From Branchiostoma floridae (taxonomy: Eukaryota; Chordata; Leptocardii; Amphioxiformes; Branchiostomatidae), in the NCBI RefSeq assembly GCF_000003815.2, contig NC_049984.1:23748946-23812945 (forward strand): DNA of 64,000 nucleotides, written 5' to 3'. The notes below the pieces were generated by a model. The model did no database searches, had not been told where the DNA came from, and worked only from the letters and a program-made list of their open reading frames with translations. How positions within the stretch are numbered: the stretch's first letter is position 1; the number at the start of each line of letters is the position of its first letter. The position numbers and the translations under genes were made by a program. Shown here piece after piece: positions 55,331-64,000 of the stretch.

Positions 55331-58072
55331 TCCGCAAACATCCGCTGATTTTTTAGAGATTTTTGCAAAATTTGTCTATACTTACGCGCCGAGTTTGCTC
55401 GTCAACAATGACGGAAAGCGCAAAATTAAACTTATTCTTATGTTATCAACTGAACTTCGCGGCTCGCGTTCTGCACCAAGTCAGAGACAGAGAATATGAA
55501 TTTCCCAAGTGATTCAAAGCTTTATTTTTTTAACATTTGAATACATATTGTTGAAGGAAGCTAGTTTTTTTCCATGGCTCTCTCTCCGCAAGCCAAGAAA
55601 TTTCTCCCTGGACCTCCCCAAGCCAAAAAAATTCATAGGCCTTGACGCTCCCGCAGACGACACGCTAAATGTCGTCGAGTAAACCCTGTTGACGACCGTC
55701 AGAAATGGATAACCTTTTTGGACAGACAGACTGCCCCTGTGGCTTGTAGCTATGGGGCTGTGATGAGATGATGATGAGAAACCCTGTTTGGAACAATATT
55801 GGACGTTGTGTTCATTATTCAAGATGTATAACGTTACAGATAAAAAATTAACAAAATTTATTTGTACCCTCTTGCATGTCTTGACTTATCCTGTGTCAAC
55901 ATCTGCAACTTAATCAGTTTACCCTTCCAGGTAGAAATGCTAGACTAAACCATGTGAAGGTAACATTCTGTATTTGCTTGCAAATATTACCTTTCTAGTT
56001 AGCTTTACCTTTGTGTATCCCTGTGTGTGTGTGTGTTTGTGTATGAGTGCCTGTGTACGTGAGTATGTGTACCTGTAATGGCGCCCTCTTGGTATTCATA
56101 AAACATAATGTCGTATCATGGCCCCAAAATTTCATTTTTTGTGAACGTTGGCTTAACTTTCTATTGACGTAACACCCTCGAGTAGTTAGGACATAGAGAG
56201 GAGAAAGGAGTTAAATATTAAAACGAAACTAAGATATTAAGTAACTGAACAAATGCATCTGTTCTCTATATCTAAACTCCTTGATCTGTCTGAAACGTCT
56301 GAGTCACAAGCTAGTAGCAAGGTGACTCGTTCATCGCACAAACGTTTTTTTTTTTTTTAATCATGTTCGTAGGGCCTGATTTTACCATCTTGAAGACGAA
56401 GAGCGGCCCATAGCGATAACTGTAGCAGCATCTCTTCTCCCTAAGTCAGAAACATCAAGCTTGGGTAAGCTTGACTTCACTGACTCAATAGGGGAAGCAG
56501 GCTAGGGGTTAGGAGGGCTGCTTGGGAGATTCCCTACCCCATTTTGGCCTGAAAGGTTTGATCCACTCAAATGTGTGGTGTGTTTAACAACTAGTATATA
56601 CTATGATACGTAAAATTCAGCTCCGCCATCTTGGACTGAATCTGCATGCTTCCAATCTGCCGCTGATGAAAAACATATAGTACACACACGTTTTTATTGA
56701 GCGAACAAAAATAGTACCATCAACTCTCTTACTCCCACTAGGTTTCATAGTACCTCATAATTAAAAAAAACATTATTATAGAGGTCGTATTTTAAATTCG
56801 AGTATTTTTTCTCATGATTGTGTGGCGGTAGTATGGCGTCTGGTCACGGGAATTATGGGAGTGGTGTTACAAACAAGATGGCGACGCACAAGAACTAAAA
56901 AGTTATAATAAACATGATGTAACGACACATAAACGGACAGAAATGTATACAATAACAACAAAAATCAATTGGCCTTGTGGGGTAAAGGTCCTGACTACCA
57001 ACACCCCCCTCCCCCAACCCCCAACGCACTTTCCGCTTTAAAATTTATGTGTTATGTCGGAAAAACATAAAAACAACTGTTACAGTAACTGTCCAAAAAT
57101 GGGTTCGGTATTTCCCATGCATTATCCACAAGGGTCACTTATCTCCCATTTAGTTAGAATTTTCTCATTTTCTAGAAGACATTGATACAAGTTGTATTGC
57201 AGTATATTATCGTATTGCTAATGTTATTGTAGAAACCTCAATATTGTGTCCTCAATATCGTTTGAAAGAGCATTTTTTCACGCACACGATTGGTAGTGGT
57301 AGCTAATGGCATATCACAGACTTATTTTCGTGCATACCGGATAACTCAAGGATTTAGTAACTGCATATTCAAGAAAACTAGACGAACTGTGAATTGTGTG
57401 AATTTTTCCATCCTTCACAGGAGTGCAGACCAATGTTTAGTGAATCACGGCGTTGTTTTTTTTTGCCTTTTCCCAAAGGGGTAACGCAACAGTTAGCGCG
57501 TGCGCCTAGAGCCCCACCCCCCCAACCCCCTACCCCAAAAACAACAAGGCTTTAAACCATTGAAAAGCCTTTCTTGGGGGGATTTTATGTTAAATCTGGG
57601 TATTTTGGGAGTGGCTTCATTAGGAAAGACCTTATACTTCTTGTATCAGTTGTACAAAATGAACCCATGAAGTAGTATTATCATCCCCAGAAAGCTTTTT
57701 TAGCCAAAATGACCCATCCAATGGCTCTGATTTTTGTGTGTTGGGGGGGGGGGGGGGGGGGGGGGTTCTGGTCTATCTAAAGACAAGCCATATAGAAATC
57801 TTGCAAATGCATTTGATGAGACAAAAGACAGCAGGCTATCATTTTAGAGAGTCTCAGAGTTTTAATACTTGAGATAATGACACAATGGAAGCAAAACTAT
57901 GTGAATGTTTCTACGTGTTAATGAGTATGAATATGTATGTATGCATGTATGTATAGTACAAAATACATAAGAGTTAGAGCTTCTGTATGATTCGAGTCAG
58001 TTCGTTTTGGTCGTGTCCATTTACTTTAAGAGTTGCGAAAGACCCCCCCCCCCCCACTGTAGTGCTGACACA

Positions 58073-58135
58073 AATGTAGGTGGCCCAAGGGCTACAGAAA
58101 TGAAGATGGGCACCAACCCTATGTACCTTATAAAG
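58073..58135 (+). repeat. SINE fragment
   Basis: GGCCCAAGGGCTACAGAAAT followed by GGGCACCAACCC matches the body of the SINE at 46323-46597 in opposite orientation. Confidence 0.65.
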
Positions 58136-59260
58136 GTGGCTGCGTGATTTTCTGCTGTATGATGTTGATGCTATGCAGTTGGCAGCTCTTCCGCCAGGTG
58201 ACGTTCTTCACATGTCGTTGACTTAAGCTGTAGCGTATCAAAATATCACCCAAAGAAAACCTTCCGAAGAAAAAAAATCATATATCTAGGACACATAAAA
58301 TAAATATTATTGATGACATCCTCTACTGATTCCAGATTTAATGTGAGAGGGCGAAAAAAGCAAGATTGTTAAAAAGCAAGATATTTTGAGAACAGACACC
58401 ATAAACGTTGTAACAGGTTGACAATCATCGAAGCGACAAAAACATGATATCGCATTCAACAAGTATTTTCTTTCTGTATTCAAGAGGTACAAAAAGTGAC
58501 ACTATTGTGCTAAACTTAAGTACCACTTTATACCAGGCTGACAATTACAGTTAAGGCTACGATATTGGTGACACTTTTTATTTTCGAAATAGTTTCACTT
58601 CTACAACTACGTTCATGGCTACATTTTCCTAGCTAGTGTCAATTCTTCAAGTGTAATCAAGGCTACCACGCGTTATTTTCCCCCATTTGGTACCATTTTC
58701 ACAATTCCCGGAGAGAAAAAAATCTTTCTTTTTTCAAAATCCAAAAATAATGAGCGCGCTGATGTCATCTATAAAATGTATTTGTTGTGGCCCTATTTAA
58801 AATAAAACTGCCCTTTTAATGCTCCATATGCTTGTCATTCTTGAGGTGGGCTTATGAGGTAATGTAGCTTTATGGATATGACGGAAACGCCAGGTAATAT
58901 TCTAATTTCATATATTCATAAATCTGATTTATCATGTCTATACCAGGTGAACGATATATTGTAGAGGGTACTAGTAACAGTTAACCAGTAGGTATAATGG
59001 GACACTGTTAACCTGTTCATTGTCATAATGCCCGATCTATAGAACATCCGCAAATTTATCACAATAGCTATACGCTGTCATTACGATATACTTAACGAAA
59101 ACAGTTAAGTCGTAACGCTGTCGGTACAACGTCGTATATTTTTGTTGTATGATTTCCGGATCAAGCAAGGTTGTGAAAGAACCATCGCACTGTCGACAGA
59201 GATACAAGACAACCTTACGTTTTTCACCACATTTTGTACGACCGACACCCACAACCGTCA

Positions 59261-59494
59261 TAATACCCCTGTCACATTATCCACGATCTTCTGGCGTATC
59301 GATGGAAGATTGGCCATATTTAAGATCGAGTGTTGCGCGTATTTTTCACCAGAAAACCGTCCCTGTCACAAATAAGCCATACTTTGTACCTTGTACAATT
59401 GTTGTGCCATAAAGTTAATTTTATAAGCGAGGCTCGGGCGATTGCCGCAGAATCGTCGTCCGATCGATTTTCGCCAAATGTGACAGGGGTATTA
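59261..59494. mobile_element. MITE with CCCCTGTCACA ends
   Basis: TAATACCCCTGTCACATT faces AAATGTGACAGGGGTATTA across about 235 bp; TA target duplication possible. ORFs here run through the MITE. Confidence 0.75.
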
Positions 59495-59524
59495 GGACTG
59501 CAACCCTTTCCGGTAGTGTGAGAG

Positions 59525-59605
59525 CGACACAGCCGGAATCGAACTCACGGCGTCTAGTTCTAGAGGCAGGGCCTCTAACCACTGGATAACACACGCTACC
59601 TAGTT
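59525..59605 (-). repeat. tRNA-like sequence, probably a tRNA-derived relic
   Basis: On the - strand CCAGTGGTTAGAGGCC resembles an A box and GAGTTCGATTCCGG a B box at the right distance. Acceptor and T stems do not pair properly, so it is not called a functional tRNA. Confidence 0.5.
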
Positions 59606-60929
59606 ACGCAGTGAAACGTACACGACCAATATAATGCAAATATCTATCGTCATGCCATACAAAAGATCGCCTTTGAGACATTTTGTCAGTCCCTCTCCTT
59701 CCATCCCCTCCACTATTACAAACGTACCTCCCCTTGAATAGGATAATCCTGACAAGGGTTTATTGTAAAATTCGTAGCCTAAGATAACGGATACGAATGT
59801 ACGTGTGGCCAATTTCGCACTAGCACAATCTCGGGTCTAAATCTTAGCCATTGGGGCGGCCTAGGGGCACGAATTTCAGATTGTATGGGAAAACGCCATC
59901 TTATCTCGTCTGTGACTGTGGTCGTTTTCAGCACATATGAATAGATAAAACAGCCTATATAGATAGAACACGATATATAAAAAAAACTTGAGTTTCCTAT
60001 AGATTCCAACGATGTTGATGAAAATGACAGCAGTGATTTTAGGCCTCCTAGGCAGTATTATTGACATTTGTCGCAGTGGCGGCAACAGGATATGAGAAAA
60101 TTCGCACGCAGAAGACTATCTAAATAGCTCCACTTCCTCCGAGAGCTTAAGGCGTAAAGATATACAATAGATATGCTGGTATTCCACACATTGACACGCA
60201 TATGCACGGCTTCATCCTAAACCTTCCTTCAAAGAGGAATGGTGGCAAATTCAAGATGACTCCGTCTAAGGATGACATAAACTTAAGAAGATTTTCTTGT
60301 TGTACGTTAAGAAGAAAGTTCGATATTATCACGTATTTATCACAAATTTCACTATTACAGTATAGTACTGGTGACGTGACCATTTTTTAATATACAAGTA
60401 TCATAGTTTGGCCATGTTGATTTGACTATATGGATGACATCCTCTGGGAACCCAAAATCTGATGCGAGTGGATGTGCAAATAAAGAAAAGTTGCCTTCAA
60501 TATGAAATCTAAGTGGTCAGAAAGGTTAAACAAATGAGCAAACATACACAGTAAATTAGGTATAACATTACGAATGATAGATTCTTCATTTTTGTTCTTT
60601 CATATTTTTTTCTTTGACTTTGGAATTACCTTTGCCTTTCTATCAAATTATCATCCATTTTTTCTTATCTAAGTATTTTGCAATCTACGACGTATTTTTT
60701 ATCATTTCACAGCTGCTCTGTACAATTTACAGTATGGTTGAAAACTTATCTTGAAACGTCCAAAATTGATGCACACACAGACGTCATCCATACAGTCAAA
60801 TCAACATGGCCTTATCACAAATCAAACAAGAAAAGTAAAATTTGGAAGCATATGCATTGATGTTCAACTTCACAGTGTTGCGGGAGGACACATGGTCTAG
60901 CCTAATCAACATCTGCACTGTTCATCCTT

Positions 60930-61300
60930 AGGCCTAGGAAAAAAAATGTTGTGTTTCCTGTTTCAGTCCTGAAAAAATTAGGGTCGGTAGGTAGGGGATA
61001 TCTTTTTTTTGTAATTTTTTTTAGGCTAGCCAAAAATCTAGTGATACATATTACAATACAGTTGAACAAAGGAAACTGAAATGCATGAGGACACTTGTCT
61101 TTCGATGTCAAAACTTTGATTTTGTGCACAACAGATAGGACAAGCAGACTGTTTTTACTTCAATAGGAAGCAGGCTGAATAAAAATTCTAACTGGAAGCT
61201 ATGTGACTCTACTGCCCACCCCAAAAAAAGTCTAGGGTCGGCAGGTTTTTCTAGGGAAGGTAGGGAAACAGGAAACACAACATTTTTTTTCCTAGGCCTT
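60930..61300. mobile_element. MITE with AGGCCTAGG ends
   Basis: Inverted repeats of about 36 bp: AGGCCTAGG then A-run and TGTTGTGTTTCCTGTTTC at the left; GAAACAGGAAACACAACA, T-run and CCTAGGCCT at the right. Both subterminal regions contain a second inverted motif around AGGGTCGG. Confidence 0.85.
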
Positions 61301-61573
61301 ACTCAAATACAGCCATATTATTTTGGTGACCAGCCCCTCCAGCTCTGTCCTGCCACTTGCTACATAATATAATCAAGCATCACTACAGGGTCAGTAACTT
61401 ATCCAGTAGCCATGGTGACAGCGGCCGCCTTGCCAAGGTTTTTGACCTCATTTGTTGGGGAAAGATGAAGTCGAGAAAAACATGTTTCCCCGTACCCCCA
61501 TGTACCCAACCGTACTCAATGTCAATGACTTGAAGAGTTTTAGTCATGTATTGTACATGTATGATGTTTTCAT

Positions 61574-61860
61574 TACCTCCAGGAAAATGGAGGTATAGTT
61601 TTCGGTGCGTCTGTCTATCTGTATGTGTGTCTGTGTGTCTGTGTGCCTGTCTGTTTGTGTTTCCACATATTTGTTGCCAGCATAACTTTAGAACCTCTGG
61701 ATGGATTGTAATGATATTTGGTTTGTGGGTAGGTGTTGGGAAGACGAAGGTCAAGGTCAACTTTGGGCCCCCTGGTGTGTAACCATAGTACTGCAGCAGA
61801 ACGATTTTTTTTATATCTTTTGACCTGGACATGCTATGGTCTTGTTTTGGGCTAGGATCT
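61574..61860 (+). repeat. Hairpin-ended element, 5'-type fragment
   Basis: Hairpin ACCTCCA...TGGAGGT, TGTC/TGTG microsatellite, then CATAACTTTAGAACCTCTGG and TTTGGGCCCCCTGG. The far end is missing. Confidence 0.75.
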
Positions 61861-62239
61861 ATAGTGCTTTTTTAACAATTTTCCCCGTTAAGAATACATG
61901 GAACATAGTATATATTTGAAAAGTGGTTATTGAAAGTGAATAAGTATAATCAATCCTACAACTGTTTTCCAACTATATTTTTCTGTTCTACATTATAGAT
62001 TTGTTAATGTTGACATTTTCGCGTTGGTTTCATGTTATCGGTTTTACGCGGTGACCGCGAACCTAAAACATCAGAGCGAATCCTTGTTCTGTCTTCAGCC
62101 AACCATCCCTATGTTTAAACGCGAACTTAAACCACCGCGAACACCCCATTTCCTCCCTACCGGGATTTAAATCGTCGTTAACTCAAAGGTGTTTACAATA
62201 GTTTCCATTAAGTTAACAGTTTTGCATTTGAACGAGATA

Positions 62240-62421
62240 GTAACGATAGTTCATGTCCCTTTATCCGCGGGTAACCAATATAAAGGAAATAAAGTCGACG
62301 GACGACGGTTTTGAATTGCAATATTTTAAAATTTTTAAACCATCGTCCGATACCTTACGTACGATGTTTTTACAAACAACGGATGTAGGTTACCCCGCGG
62401 ATAAAGGTGAACTAGCGTTAC
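62240..62421. mobile_element. MITE, family B, second copy
   Basis: Ends GTAACGATAGTTCATGTCCC and GGATAAAGGTGAACTAGCGT match the element at 3728-3945; the centre contains a CCGTCG/CGACGG-type inner inverted repeat. Confidence 0.8.
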
Positions 62422-63865
62422 ACGTAGCTTTGTAACGATAGGATTCCTAAGTAGCTCCCATACAAGTCCCATACAACAAAGGACTCGTCAGAGCTCGTCT
62501 GCTTTGAGCCTTTCCTGTCCCTTGTGAATCATGGCTGTTACCATTGAGGACGACAACTTTCAAAGAAAACAATGAAATATGGATAGCGGATACCTCTTTA
62601 TCAAACCATGTCATATCGGGGGGGATTTGAGTTCTTTGTTCGAAGTTTGGAGCGTATTTCAAGAAGTTTGCTTGTCAATGATCGACGAAGAAAAGTCGAG
62701 CCGGCGCCAATGGGGGCGTTCATTCTCTGTGGGGCTGCCTCGAGTCGCCCGAGGCCCGCCGAGCCCGGCTCTACGTGCGGTACTCATCCCGTTCTCTCAT
62801 TATTACTTTTGCCTGGCATCAAATCAAAGTCCGGGATTTTCTCTGGAGGAATCTTCCAACCCTCGGGGCCAGCCGGAAGAACTGAAAGGATCTCAAATAG
62901 ATGTAATGAAAAGAAATACGTCAAACATTCAGATCTATATATTCAGCGCAAACTTCAATCTCGTCCAAACGCGTCAATAATACGGGTATGAAATGTGAAG
63001 GAAGACGGCGCTCGCGGGTAGGCTTATTTTTCTTTAATTTGTATTTTTCCACACATGACAAAATACACGGCGATTCGGTATTGGATCTAGGGTCATTTTG
63101 GTTCGGCGAGCTTTTTGGTACACAAGCTCGACTTCTTGGCACTTTGGCGGTACCTCGTGCGATGTTACCCGCTGGCGAGAGAGCTCTGATCGCCTTACAA
63201 ATAACTTCACACGTACACTCACTGTCTCCACAAATACGCGGAGCACTTGCACTTCGAAGCTTTATCTGTATGGGCTACTCCACCTTCAAGATTCGGGGGT
63301 GACATGTCTTAGAGTTACAAGAAAAATTCAAATGCTTGGGAAAATGTTTCGTTGACTATTAAGATAAATGAATTTTATCCTAGCATAACTTCATATTCTT
63401 GGTCTCACGGCAAAAGCGCAAAGTATTAATCACTCAAAAAATGTGGTTGCGCCCCTCATGAATCCGTGAGATGGTATAGCCCAACAAGCAACATACAAAT
63501 AAATACAGACTAATAGAACACTACAGGCTTACATTATGTACATATACAAATATTGCCATTATATGTCATTTTAGAATTATATCTTGACGGGTTAGTCATA
63601 AAATACTGCGAAACTTTCTTGTGGCTCATTAATTGACGGTTATCACTGAAAACATCATTGACATTTCAAAGATGACATAGTTTTAGATGTACAGAATACA
63701 ACCCGAAAGTTCGTCTTTTTAGAATATTGTGAGAGGGTTTTGTACAGATTAAGTTTATACACAATACATGTGAAACAGAAATATATATCTACCATATGAC
63801 AAAGTAAGAGTTATTCTACTGAAATAGCTTGGTGGCCAAACCTATGACGTCATTCATCATTCCGA

Positions 63866-64000
63866 GTACGCATGCGCAGCGACATGCATTGTGGGTAACA
63901 AGTCAAAGGTCATGGCCCCTAAAACATATACCTAATACGTCTGGATATTGTTATGCAAATCGAGACAATCGCCTAGGCAAAAACTGTTAACAAGTAAGTG
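63866..64000. mobile_element. MITE, family A, cut by the window end
   Basis: GCATGCGCAGCGACATGCAT, TGTGGGTAACAAGTCAAAGG and TCTGGATATTGTTATGCAAA match the element at 481-661 read in reverse complement. Confidence 0.75.

Larger units (their letters stand above)
51057..57215. other. Block of about 6.1 kb present only in duplication unit 2
   Basis: The flanks match unit 1 on both sides (51050 and 57220). It contains a CTT/TTC microsatellite (about 51098-51125), a large hairpin-ended element (53344-54714) and a CpG-rich patch at about 55060-55320. No gene recognised. Whether it was inserted here or lost from unit 1 cannot be told from two copies. Confidence 0.6.
37740..57440. repeat. Segmental duplication, unit 2
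   Basis: Homologous and colinear with 9640-30545. It is interrupted by a TIR element at 49645-50750 and by about 6.1 kb at 51057-57215 that unit 1 lacks. Confidence 0.82.
57441..64000. other. Right flank, no gene recognised
   Basis: Holds a G-homopolymer (about 57744-57765), a SINE fragment, a tRNA-like stretch, four MITEs and a CpG-richer stretch at about 62690-63250 with overlapping ORFs that resemble no known domain. Confidence 0.5.

Noticed and set aside
59525-59605. Functional tRNA gene
   Set aside because: A-box and B-box-like motifs are present, but acceptor and T stems do not pair.
61546-61782. ORF with repeated CVCLSVCVSVCL
   Set aside because: Translation of the TGTC/TGTG microsatellite of a hairpin-ended repeat.
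62579-63302. Overlapping ORFs in the CpG-richer right end
   Set aside because: Several frames are open at once because of composition; none resembles a known family or has clear splice sites.

Overview
The window looks like a draft assembly of an invertebrate chordate, most likely a cephalochordate (amphioxus, Branchiostoma). It has spliced genes with GT/AG introns, a diamine-oxidase-type copper amine oxidase, an NHL beta-propeller gene present twice, very dense and varied non-autonomous transposons, intronic minisatellites and three runs of N (11184-11283, 13445-13755, 16123-16737). The organism is inferred from gene style and was not searched.

Layout. (1) 1751-5047, + strand: the last three exons (526 residues) of a copper amine oxidase, with quinone-cofactor Tyr, catalytic Asp and three copper His all present; the N-terminal exons are not visible. 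(2) 5048-9749: 3' UTR and repeat-relic intergenic DNA. (3) 9750-29854, - strand: NHL gene copy 1, six exons whose phases all fit and that sum to 759 residues. (4) 30546-37640: intergenic DNA with transposon copies and a fragment of a third NHL copy. (5) 37879-49508, - strand: NHL gene copy 2, the same six exons, 696 residues. (6) 51057-64000: CpG-rich patches and MITEs, no convincing gene.

The two NHL genes lie in a tandem segmental duplication (about 9640-30545 and 37740-57440). The predicted protein is unusual: a cytoplasmic tail with four YxxM motifs (two YMPM, two YTPM), an SH3-type proline/basic stretch and two NPMY motifs; one membrane span in type II orientation; a Thr/Ala/Pro-rich stalk; and an extracellular six-bladed NHL propeller. 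It resembles a receptor with an IRS-like docking tail, which I consider the best candidate here for an undescribed system.

The introns are also informative. Intron 4 of both copies carries a 56-bp minisatellite that abuts, and resembles, the acceptor of exon 5. In copy 1 that array was split by two head-to-tail elements with the same ends but different interiors; in copy 2 it was split by a hairpin-ended element. A piggyBac-type MITE in copy 1 has a clean empty site in copy 2. A dispersed hairpin-ended repeat family carries CTCF-core-like and octamer motifs.
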